A stretch of 17,227 nucleotides of DNA from Cytophagales bacterium (GTDB taxonomy: Bacteria > Bacteroidota > Bacteroidia > Cytophagales > Cyclobacteriaceae). Below the pieces are notes generated by a model. It saw only the letters and a program-made list of their open reading frames with translations. It was not told the origin of the DNA and ran no database searches. Positions 1 to 6,131 of the stretch are shown in pieces; within the stretch, counting starts at the first letter, position 1; each line of letters starts with the position of its first letter. Location: assembly GCA_029262935.1 (NCBI GenBank), contig JAJCYK010000411.1, forward strand, positions 1 through 17,227. The letters are read 5' to 3'. A program made the position numbers and the translations under genes.

Positions 1-49
1 TGGCAAAAAGTCCCAGAGGAACTAAGATTGGAATTAATATGGCTTCCAT
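1..49 (-). CDS. Small membrane protein, N-terminus only (possibly DUF6249-like), cut by window edge
   Basis: An ATG at 49 on the minus strand opens a frame to the window edge, reading MEAILIPILVPLGLFA. This is a strongly hydrophobic start typical of an N-terminal membrane segment. It lies about 30 bases downstream of the start expected from a leftward ECF-type promoter (positions 89-114), so it is in the right place to be a target of the sigma factor encoded on the other side. From memory, DUF6249 membrane proteins of Bacteroidota start in a similar way and can neighbour ECF sigma genes, but 16 residues cannot prove the family. The frame and the promoter context are seen in the sequence; the family name is a guess. 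Confidence 0.45.
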   Translation of the reverse strand, partial: MEAILIPILVPLGLFA

Positions 50-88
50 AATATAAAAGGTTAAATAGCAATTTGATTTCGGAATTAA

Positions 89-117
89 GACGTCAGCAAT
101 TCTAAGTCGGTTACACC
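89..117 (-). promoter_or_regulatory. Leftward ECF-type promoter
   Basis: Read on the minus strand, GGTGTAACC (117 to 109) serves as the -35 element, with the GTAAC core at 114-110. After 17 bases comes CGTC (92-89) as the -10. The -35 AAC core and -10 CGT core are characteristic of ECF-sigma promoters. The expected transcription start is near 80-83, giving a leader of about 30 bases before the ATG at 49. Confidence 0.55.
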
Positions 118-150
118 CCAGTTAAAAATAAATTTTTGAGCGTATTAATC

Positions 151-179
151 GGTGTAACCTAAAAGAAGACCATGGCGTC
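151..179 (+). promoter_or_regulatory. Rightward ECF-type promoter, probably autoregulating the sigma gene
   Basis: GGTGTAACC (151-159, GTAAC core 154-158) is followed after 17 bases by CGTC (176-179). This is the exact mirror image of the leftward promoter: same -35, same spacer length, same -10. The two -35 elements form a 9-bp perfect inverted repeat separated by 33 bases that include an A/T tract around 124-137. Transcription would start at about 186-188, almost at the GTG start codon at 189. Confidence 0.6.
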
Positions 180-188
180 CAAACGGCA

Positions 189-761
189 GTGGGTACAACA
201 AAAGAGACTGATATAGCACTAATTGACCAGATTAGAACTGGAAATGTTTCGGCTTATCGCCAAATGGTGGATCGGTATAAAGATTATGTTTATACCGTAG
301 CCTATCGAGTTCTAGCTAACCGAGAGGATGCAGAAGAGGCTGCTCAAGATGCTTTTGTAAAAGTTTACAAAGGAATCTCCAGCTTTAAGGGCAACTCGAA
401 GTTCAGCACCTGGCTTTATCGCATTGTACTTAATACCGCTATCTCTTATAAACGGAAAAAGAAAATCCCTGTGGAAACACTGGAAGACTACAAGTTAATA
501 GGAGACGGTGAGATTAGTAAAATGCATGAGTATCAACAATTGGAGCAAAGAAAGTTTCTCCAATTGGCGCTGAATACCATGTTGCCTGATGATGTGTCGG
601 TAATAACTCTATTCTATTTTAAAGAATTAAGTTTGGAAGAGATGTCAGAAATAACGGGAATTGCCGTTAATACATTGAAGGTGAAATTATTTAGGGCTAG
701 GAAAAGACTTTCAGATACCCTAAGTAAGATGTTAAAACAAGAAGTAACCTCCTTGATATGA
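189..761 (+). CDS. ECF-type RNA polymerase sigma factor (sigma-70 family)
   Basis: This 190-residue protein has the two-domain ECF layout. Sigma region 2 spans roughly residues 20-92, with the conserved stretch REDAEEAAQDAFVKVYKG and the FSTWLYRIVLN motif of the -10 recognition helix. Region 4 spans roughly 125-182, with a helix-turn-helix (SLEEMSEITGIAVNTLKVKLFRARKRL) for -35 recognition. There is no region 1.1 or 3. The only initiation codon in the open frame (which starts after a stop at 129-131) is the GTG at 189, so the start is well fixed. The gene overlaps the next one by ATGA, implying translational coupling to an anti-sigma-like membrane protein. It probably directs core polymerase to GTAAC-N17-CGTC promoters, including its own. 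The stimulus is unknown. Confidence 0.93.
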   Translation: MGTTKETDIALIDQIRTGNVSAYRQMVDRYKDYVYTVAYRVLANREDAEEAAQDAFVKVYKGISSFKGNSKFSTWLYRIVLNTAISYKRKKKIPVETLEDYKLIGDGEISKMHEYQQLEQRKFLQLALNTMLPDDVSVITLFYFKELSLEEMSEITGIAVNTLKVKLFRARKRLSDTLSKMLKQEVTSLI

Positions 762-1282
762 GTCGATTTAATGAGGAAATGATTTTTAAGTATTTGGATG
801 ATGCCTGTTCGGCTTCAGAAAAACAGCGCATCCAAAAAGCCCTAAGCGAAGACAAGGTGTTTAGACTAAGATTCCAGCAATTGGAAGCAATACACGAGAG
901 CTTATCAGCCATGCCTTTAGAGCGAAGCCCTGAGTCTTTGACCAATGAAGTAATGGACAAGGTTGAAGCATTACCGCATAGTAGATATTATCAGAGTGCT
1001 AGTGTGTTCTCCGGGAGTCGCTTTTTAATAATTAGCGGGATTCTTACCGCATTAGTTGCGGTAATCTCCTTGTTTAATTCCGGATATCTCAGTTTAGAAT
1101 CTCTAGAAACCGCGGCAGAAGGTTATCAACTGGTCGAGGAATGGTCCTTAGTAAAAGGATACTTTAATCAAAGAATGCTGACCAATATCATGTTGGTGAT
1201 CTTCGGAGTACTTTCTTTAGTCTTACTGGATCGAGTTGTCCTGAACCCCTTTTTCAAGAAGAAAGTAAGTAATTCCTATTAA
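758..1282 (+). CDS. Putative anti-sigma factor, two-TM membrane protein
   Basis: This 174-residue protein has an acidic, helical cytoplasmic N-terminus (about residues 1-75; the segment MIFKYLDDACSASEKQRIQ resembles the first helix of anti-sigma domains). A hydrophobic segment at about 89-107, a loop of about 35 residues and a second hydrophobic segment at about 143-162 follow, then a short basic tail (FFKKK). The usual HxxxCxxC zinc motif is absent. The ATGA overlap with the ECF sigma gene is the strongest evidence for an anti-sigma role, because such pairs are normally cognate and co-translated. I expect it to hold the sigma factor at the inner membrane until an envelope signal arrives. Its stop codon abuts the stop codon of the convergent acylphosphatase gene with no base between. 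No specific Pfam family is recognised with certainty. Confidence 0.7.
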   Translation: MSRFNEEMIFKYLDDACSASEKQRIQKALSEDKVFRLRFQQLEAIHESLSAMPLERSPESLTNEVMDKVEALPHSRYYQSASVFSGSRFLIISGILTALVAVISLFNSGYLSLESLETAAEGYQLVEEWSLVKGYFNQRMLTNIMLVIFGVLSLVLLDRVVLNPFFKKKVSNSY

Positions 1283-1549
1283 TTACCTAATAATTCGAAA
1301 TCCTTTGAAATCCTGATTGGGACCTTCAGAGTAAACTACTTGTGTAACCCTGGCATAGGCCGGGCCTTGTTTACACCACACCACAAATTTTTCTAAAGTG
1401 TCTTTTTCTCCTTCTGCGGCGATGATTACGGAACCGTCCTCTTCATTCTTTACCCAGCCAACCACTTTAAATTCATTGGCCATCCGCACCGTATTGGCCC
1501 TAAAAAAGACCCCTTGTACCTTTCCATAAACGCGAATATCATAATGCAT
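1283..1549 (-). CDS. acyP: Acylphosphatase
   Basis: This 88-residue protein has the usual acylphosphatase length and fold signature. The phosphate-binding loop GKVQGVFFR contains the catalytic Arg17, and GWVKNEEDGSV contains the catalytic Asn35. The C-terminal GFRI strand is also present. The enzyme hydrolyses acyl phosphates such as acetyl phosphate and 1,3-bisphosphoglycerate in the cytosol. It is translationally coupled to the upstream DeoC-like gene by a TAATG junction at 1551-1547: the stop and start codons share one A. The two genes therefore probably share one transcript. All catalytic residues are visible, so the call is firm; the physiological substrate is unknown. Confidence 0.95.
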   Translation of the reverse strand: MHYDIRVYGKVQGVFFRANTVRMANEFKVVGWVKNEEDGSVIIAAEGEKDTLEKFVVWCKQGPAYARVTQVVYSEGPNQDFKGFRIIR

Positions 1550-2196
1550 TAAGTAATAGGTTTGGGTTTTAGAACTTGTCCGAGGTTAGCCACACCAACT
1601 TGATCTATACCTGCTGCTTTGATCATTTCACTTTCATCTGTGCTGCTTAACCGAGTATAGATTTTAATTCCCATATCTGGTGGCGTCATTGCGCGCAAGG
1701 CTTCAAGGGAATCTTGATTTATATCTGGGCTTAAAAAAGTTATATGGTCTGCCCCCGCATCCTTACAAAGCACACATAACCCTATTAGCTCATGACCCGC
1801 TAAATAGTGGCAATCTAACAATACATTTAATACTTTTCCCTGCTGATGAACTAGTTGAGCACATTTGGCAATTTCGATCTTTACCCAAGTCATCCCGGAT
1901 TTGAAAGCAGAAAGGTTCAGGCTAAGGGCGATCTCATCAGCACCATGTTTTAGGGCTTGTTCAATTTGAAAAATTTTGGTTTCGGTCATTTGATAGCCAT
2001 GGGGATAACCAACCGCCACAATTAACGGAATGCCACTTTCACCTAAGTCTCGCGCAGTCTTCTTAGCCCAAAAAGGGAGCACACAAATGCCCGCCAATTT
2101 GTGCTCTTTAGCTTGGACTAAAGCCTGGTCCAAATCTTTACTAGTCACATCAGGATGCAGATATGTCCCTTCTAAGTACGAGTGAAATGACTTCAA
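1549..2196 (-). CDS. DeoC-like TIM-barrel protein lacking the catalytic lysine
   Basis: The protein aligns throughout with deoxyribose-phosphate aldolase: GICVLPFW for the family's xxCVNPxxV, VGYPHG for IGFPLG, GADEIALSLNL for GAxEVDMVINI, GADHITFLSP for GADFVKTSTG and GIKIYTR for GVKASGG. I chose the TTG at 2196 (215 residues, starting MKSFHSYLEGTYLHP) because canonical DeoC begins at this point. An upstream GTG at 2280 would add 28 residues with no family match and overlap the previous gene by 17 bases, but it cannot be excluded. The Schiff-base Lys is Thr153, the active-site Asp of VDMV is Ala90, and DHT at the start is EGT. Only the second lysine (Lys178) remains. It is therefore probably not a functional aldolase despite the fold. 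It is coupled to acyP by TAATG. Confidence 0.82.
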   Translation of the reverse strand: MKSFHSYLEGTYLHPDVTSKDLDQALVQAKEHKLAGICVLPFWAKKTARDLGESGIPLIVAVGYPHGYQMTETKIFQIEQALKHGADEIALSLNLSAFKSGMTWVKIEIAKCAQLVHQQGKVLNVLLDCHYLAGHELIGLCVLCKDAGADHITFLSPDINQDSLEALRAMTPPDMGIKIYTRLSSTDESEMIKAAGIDQVGVANLGQVLKPKPIT

Positions 2197-2263
2197 TACG
2201 CCTGTAGCAGTTTTAAATCTAAGGTAATAAAATATAGAAACCGATGGTAATGGCTTCCCTATT

Positions 2264-2656
2264 TTAATGCACGATCCCACACTCCTTACATAGCTTACGC
2301 TTTCCTACAGGTCGCTTTTTGGGTTTTCGCTTATGCCCAAAATAGGAAGGGTCAGCGTATTGGGGACGATCTTTGATTCTTTCAATCTTTTTGTATTTCT
2401 TGGCATTGCTTTTCATCCGTTGCTGGTACTCTTGTACTGCATTTGCTTCTAAGCTGCCATATTTTTTTCCTGAGTTACTTTTGCCTCGTTTGCGATTTCC
2501 TTTGAATAAGTTATCGCTGTTGCCTGGATCCCGGGAGGATGGAGCATCTTGTACCTGTTCTTTGCGATCAGGTTTATTCTTATCTTTTTTTTTGGATTGT
2601 GCCTGACTGCACCATACTCCTCCAATCATTAATATTATTAAAAACCCGTACTTCAT
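2264..2656 (-). CDS. Exported Lys-rich protein with C-terminal CxxCxxxH (hypothetical)
   Basis: This 130-residue protein begins with a signal peptide (hydrophobic residues 5-15, likely cut after SQA or SQAQ near residue 19-20). C16 is not in a good lipobox, so it is probably not a lipoprotein. The mature part is very rich in Lys/Arg and low in complexity. It ends in a compact motif GKRKLCKECGIVH with Cys123, Cys126 and His130. I believe this C-terminus recurs in flavobacterial proteins, but no function is known to me. The basic body could bind cell-wall polymers, nucleic acid or acidic surface polysaccharide; the CxxC pair could bind metal or form a disulfide. It is first in the minus-strand group leading to the DeoC-like gene and acyP, and diverges from the amylosucrase gene. 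Only export and composition are supported. Confidence 0.75.
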   Translation of the reverse strand: MKYGFLIILMIGGVWCSQAQSKKKDKNKPDRKEQVQDAPSSRDPGNSDNLFKGNRKRGKSNSGKKYGSLEANAVQEYQQRMKSNAKKYKKIERIKDRPQYADPSYFGHKRKPKKRPVGKRKLCKECGIVH

Positions 2657-2836
2657 AGCTTAACCTTCATCGTTACCTGTTGCCATATTAACATAAAATA
2701 ATGGGTTTCATTGTGTGAACTTCCCACAAAATTAATGAATGCAATGTTTAAGGCAAAATCGCCGTAAATACGTCAAACCTAGGTCAAAATAAGGCTGATT
2801 TTAAAACTAACAACTATATTGTAAGCATCTATACCT

Positions 2837-4813
2837 ATGTACAACGCCGAGCAACATCATTTACTAAACGAGCTACTAGATAAGTACCAAAAGCAGAAGC
2901 CAGTTATGGATCCTGGAAATTTTCGGGAATTCTGCACCCGTCTTGGTGCTAATTTCAATGTTATCAATACGTTGTTCCATGAGCTTTACGGGCACCGAAA
3001 GGACCACAAGGAGCAATTAAAACAATTGATAGACAAGTTGTACAATGCCTTTCAACAAAGGCATGCTGATTTAAAAGAGCAAGATCGGGACCGGCAAAAA
3101 GATCCACAATGGCTTTTAAGCCAAAAGTGGGTAGGCATGATGCTGTACTTGGAACATTTTTCAAAGGATCTAAAAGGCTTTGAAGAGAAGTTAGATTATT
3201 TACAGGAGTTGGGAGTAAACTGGGTCCACTTGATGCCTTTGTTGGAAGCTCCCGTCAAGGAGAGCGACGGAGGATACGCAGTAAGTAATTATCGTAAGGT
3301 GGATCCTAAATTCGGTACTATGGCAGATATCCGCAAGATTGCCAAAGAGTTTCGAAAACGCGACATGCTACTAACCTTAGATATAGTTCTAAATCATACT
3401 TCAAATGAGCATGAGTGGGCTCAAAAAGCGATAAAAGGGCAGAAGAAATTTCAAGACTATTACTATATGTTCGAAGACCGTCAGATTCCTGATCAATTCG
3501 AAAATTATATGCCCGAAGTATTCCCTGTGAATAATCCCGGTAATTTCACTTTTGTCGAACCCTTAAAAAAATGGGTCATGACCGTGTTCCACCAGTATCA
3601 ATGGGACCTAAATTATAGAAACCCTCAGGTATTTGGTGAAATGACTGATAACTTGCTTTTCCTAGCCAATCAGGGGGTGGATATTTTGCGTCTTGACGCC
3701 CCGGCGTTTCTGTGGAAGGAAATGGGCACCAGCTGTCAAAATCTTCCTAAAGCCCACACTTTGTTAAAGCTACAAAAGCGCTGTACAGAAGTAGTAGCTC
3801 CGGGAGTTAAGTTTATTGCTGAGGCCATTGTTGCTCCTTTGGAAATCATAAAGTATTTCGGCAATGACAGCAACGATCATGAGTGCGAAATAGCGTACCA
3901 TGCCCCTTTAATGGCTTTGATATGGGAGGCACTAGCCACTGGAGAGACGGCGTTGCTAAACAAGGTAATTAAGAATCTTCCGCAAAAGCCTTTTGGTACC
4001 ACTTGGATCAACTATGCCCGTTGCCATGACGATATTGGCCTGGGATTTGATGATTCCTTTATTTACGAGCTTGGACGCGACGCTAAACTTCATCGCACGT
4101 ATATCCTGGACTATTATACCGGTAAGTTTGCTGGCAGTCCAGCTAAGGGCGCCCCTTTTATGTTTAATCCGAAGAGTGGAGATGCCCGAATTTCGGGTAC
4201 GTTGGCATCCCTAGCTGGACTCGAAACAGCCATAAACACGAAAGATAAAAAAATAGAGAAAACGGCCATAGACAAAGTCATTCTGGTGCACAGCATCATT
4301 ATGTCTTTTGGAGGTCTTCCGTTGATTTATAGTGGGGATGAAATTGGGCTGCTCAATGACTATTCTTATCAGAAAGACTCTGCAAAAGCGTACGATAATC
4401 GCTGGATGCACCGTCCATTAATGGATTGGAAAGCCGCCAAAAAACGGGAGAAAAAAGGAAGTATTGAACAAAGACTATTTACAGCACTTAAAAAATTAAT
4501 AGCCATCCGAAAAGACTCTCCAGAATGGTCGGACTTTAACAACAATGATTTGAGATATTGTGAAAATAAACATGTAATGGTTTATTTAAGATTGGATGAT
4601 AGAGGGCGCAATACTTTGGCTATGGTTAATTTTCACGGCTCGGAACAATTTGTGAAGAAAGACATCCTATTTCGCCATGGATTTGACATGACCGGGGGAG
4701 TTGTTGATAAGTATTCCGGAAAGGCCCCGTCATATAATGATGAGTTGGTTGTATTTAAACCCTATCAATTTTTCTGGATCATTGACAAGGTCCACCATCA
4801 TGCTCAAGTTTGA
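2837..4813 (+). CDS. Amylosucrase-type glycoside hydrolase (GH13 subfamily 4)
   Basis: This 658-residue cytoplasmic protein has no signal peptide and is close in length to Neisseria amylosucrase (636). A helical N-terminal domain (about 1-90) precedes a GH13 barrel. Diagnostic motifs are DGGYAVSNYR, the NHTSNEHEWAQ segment, QWDLNYRNP, GVDILRLDA with nucleophile Asp287, FIAEAI with acid/base Glu329, and ARCHDDIG with Asp398. Asp144 and Arg522 (DNRWMHRP) match the pair that closes the sucrose-binding pocket in amylosucrase. A beta-rich C-terminal domain follows. The expected reaction uses sucrose as glucosyl donor to extend an alpha-glucan, releasing fructose, or simply hydrolyses sucrose. Sucrose hydrolase is the main alternative and cannot be excluded by eye. 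No sus-type transporter or fructokinase gene is adjacent. Confidence 0.88.
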   Translation: MYNAEQHHLLNELLDKYQKQKPVMDPGNFREFCTRLGANFNVINTLFHELYGHRKDHKEQLKQLIDKLYNAFQQRHADLKEQDRDRQKDPQWLLSQKWVGMMLYLEHFSKDLKGFEEKLDYLQELGVNWVHLMPLLEAPVKESDGGYAVSNYRKVDPKFGTMADIRKIAKEFRKRDMLLTLDIVLNHTSNEHEWAQKAIKGQKKFQDYYYMFEDRQIPDQFENYMPEVFPVNNPGNFTFVEPLKKWVMTVFHQYQWDLNYRNPQVFGEMTDNLLFLANQGVDILRLDAPAFLWKEMGTSCQNLPKAHTLLKLQKRCTEVVAPGVKFIAEAIVAPLEIIKYFGNDSNDHECEIAYHAPLMALIWEALATGETALLNKVIKNLPQKPFGTTWINYARCHDDIGLGFDDSFIYELGRDAKLHRTYILDYYTGKFAGSPAKGAPFMFNPKSGDARISGTLASLAGLETAINTKDKKIEKTAIDKVILVHSIIMSFGGLPLIYSGDEIGLLNDYSYQKDSAKAYDNRWMHRPLMDWKAAKKREKKGSIEQRLFTALKKLIAIRKDSPEWSDFNNNDLRYCENKHVMVYLRLDDRGRNTLAMVNFHGSEQFVKKDILFRHGFDMTGGVVDKYSGKAPSYNDELVVFKPYQFFWIIDKVHHHAQV

Positions 4814-4818
4814 CTCGT

Positions 4819-4826
4819 TACATTTG
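4819..4826 (+). promoter_or_regulatory. Possible Bacteroidota -7 element before the lipoprotein gene
   Basis: TACATTTG is an exact match to the TAnnTTTG -7 consensus of Bacteroidota. It lies 37 bases before the ATG at 4864. No TTTG -33 element is seen at 19-21 bases upstream, so support is weak. Confidence 0.25.
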
Positions 4827-4863
4827 CTTACAACCATGGTCGAAGTATGCGGGTCTCTAAGGT

Positions 4864-5232
4864 ATGAACCGCTACCTATTAATTTTAGTTTTTACACTAT
4901 TCATAGGTTGTGACGACATTGGCCTGCAAACACCCCATCCATGTCGCACATCTACTGCCATCGCTGTTACCGCGGATGACGAACCAGGCACGATTCGTTT
5001 TGACGATCGATTTGCTCAATATGTCATTAAGAGTGCTCCGAGCTTTCCCAACATTGATACCCAGTGGACCCATCTCGTTTGCGATTTAGCAGAAGAATTT
5101 CAAGTAGAGGGATTGCAAGTGGTGTTTAGTGGTACCAAGCGAAATTTTAACGAAAATGAAATTCCCAACATGCTTACAGGTGGTGAGGAATTCTTTACTG
5201 TGGTCATTACCAAGCTTGAAAAGCTAAATTAG
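4864..5232 (+). CDS. Small lipoprotein, hypothetical
   Basis: This 122-residue protein begins MNRYLLILVFTLFIGCDD, a lipoprotein signal peptide with lipobox FIGC and lipidated Cys16. Two acidic residues follow the cysteine directly, which may matter for outer-membrane or surface targeting in Bacteroidota, where acidic residues near the lipidated Cys form export signals. The mature part has two further cysteines (Cys27, Cys73), which could form a disulfide. A C-terminal stretch (VEGLQVVFSGTKRNF, then EFFTVVITKLEKL) looks like a small beta-rich domain. I do not recognise the family. It follows the amylosucrase gene in the same direction by 50 bases but may have its own promoter. There is no evidence linking it to sugar metabolism. 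Confidence 0.75.
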   Translation: MNRYLLILVFTLFIGCDDIGLQTPHPCRTSTAIAVTADDEPGTIRFDDRFAQYVIKSAPSFPNIDTQWTHLVCDLAEEFQVEGLQVVFSGTKRNFNENEIPNMLTGGEEFFTVVITKLEKLN

Positions 5233-5280
5233 GTCTTTCCGTTCATAACAAATTTCATAGTTACTTTTGATTTTGTTTAA

Positions 5281-5296
5281 TAATGGATTACCATTA
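5281..5296. repeat. Short inverted repeat, possible operator
   Basis: TAATGG-ATTA-CCATTA is a perfect 6-bp inverted repeat 24 bases before the ATG at 5320. A second GTTACCAT (5298-5305) repeats part of it. A possible promoter TTTTG (5271-5275), 19 bases, TAGGTTAC overlaps the same region. The position would suit a transcription factor site or a small hairpin in a leader; neither is established. Confidence 0.3.
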
Positions 5297-5319
5297 GGTT
5301 ACCATATTTGCGGGTATCA

Positions 5320-6102
5320 ATGCGACCGTTGGATTATAAAACCATAGGAGAAGAAAACCACCTTACTTTTGATAGTATCAGACGATATGTGCTTAAAGAG
5401 TTGTCTCAATTAGGCGAGGAGGAAGCAAAATCTCATATCGAAGGATGCCCCAGATGTCGCAGCATTGAACAATCATTGGCTTTTCCATCTAGTTATCGAC
5501 GCAATAATATTCAGGACCGTTACATGCCAAAGGTATGGTGGGGAGTTTTACTATTTGTGCTAGCCCTGGGTATTTTAACCACATATTTTGTGCTTAGAAA
5601 TAGCCCCTCAGAACCGGTTTCGCTTCAGGAAGTAAACATTCCTATTGCGAATTCTGAGGCTGAAGTACCAGTGGAAAGTGAGGCGGCACCTGTTCTAGAA
5701 GCTATAGATACCTTATCTCAGATTACAGACGAACCTACAGTGGCGGACCCTATTTCGACAAACAAAAAGTTTGATAACTACATTGAGAAACCACAAAATC
5801 AACCTCAACCACAAGTACGAGGTATTTATGGCAAAATTACCCAAGATGGGCAGCCCGTGCCAGGTGTAACAGTAATGACTCCGGGTAGTAGCAAAGCCAG
5901 AATTACTGATGCTACTGGCAAATATTATATCCAAGTACCATCTTATGCCAAATCACTGATATTCATCTATCAAGGAAAACAGTTAGTAAAGGGGATAAGT
6001 TCAAGTTCAAGAAGACTGGACCTTCAATTAAATGGCGAAGATATGACCTATCCAACTCGACCGGCTACTGCCCCTGGTGCTTCAAACGATAGTTTACAAT
6101 AA
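5320..6102 (+). CDS. Membrane protein: zinc anti-sigma-like domain + TM + periplasmic CarboxypepD_reg-like domain
   Basis: I start this 260-residue protein at the ATG at 5320; the in-frame TTG at 5308 adds only four residues. The cytoplasmic N-terminus has the layout of zinc anti-sigma domains: FDSIRRYVLKELSQLGEEEA, then SHIEGCPRC with His39, Cys43 and Cys46 (HxxxCxxC). One membrane segment lies at about 72-92. An acidic, proline-rich linker (about 95-160) leads to a beta-sandwich of the CarboxypepD_reg-like type (about 167-235: YGKITQDGQPVPGVTV, TDATGKYYIQVP, LIFIYQGKQ). That domain is known as an N-terminal extension of TonB-dependent receptors. No sigma gene is adjacent. The gene ends 29 bases before aguB, so a shared transcript is likely. 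It is paralogous to the protein at 8138-8701. A signal-transducing role is inferred. Confidence 0.8.
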   Translation: MRPLDYKTIGEENHLTFDSIRRYVLKELSQLGEEEAKSHIEGCPRCRSIEQSLAFPSSYRRNNIQDRYMPKVWWGVLLFVLALGILTTYFVLRNSPSEPVSLQEVNIPIANSEAEVPVESEAAPVLEAIDTLSQITDEPTVADPISTNKKFDNYIEKPQNQPQPQVRGIYGKITQDGQPVPGVTVMTPGSSKARITDATGKYYIQVPSYAKSLIFIYQGKQLVKGISSSSRRLDLQLNGEDMTYPTRPATAPGASNDSLQ

Positions 6103-6131
6103 TTTAACCGCTAATTTTCGCCCACATAATT

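Noticed and set aside
172..216. Short open frame from the ATG at 172
   Set aside because: It ends after 14 codons, is out of frame with the sigma gene, and lies inside the predicted promoter, so it is probably chance.
2197..2280. Extra 28-residue N-terminus for the DeoC-like protein starting at GTG 2280
   Set aside because: It has no match to the DeoC family, which begins at the TTG at 2196, and it overlaps the preceding gene. I kept it only as an alternative start.
4701..4913. Open frame overlapping the end of the amylosucrase gene and the start of the lipoprotein
   Set aside because: It is in a shifted frame over two convincing genes, with no family features; it is a shadow of them.
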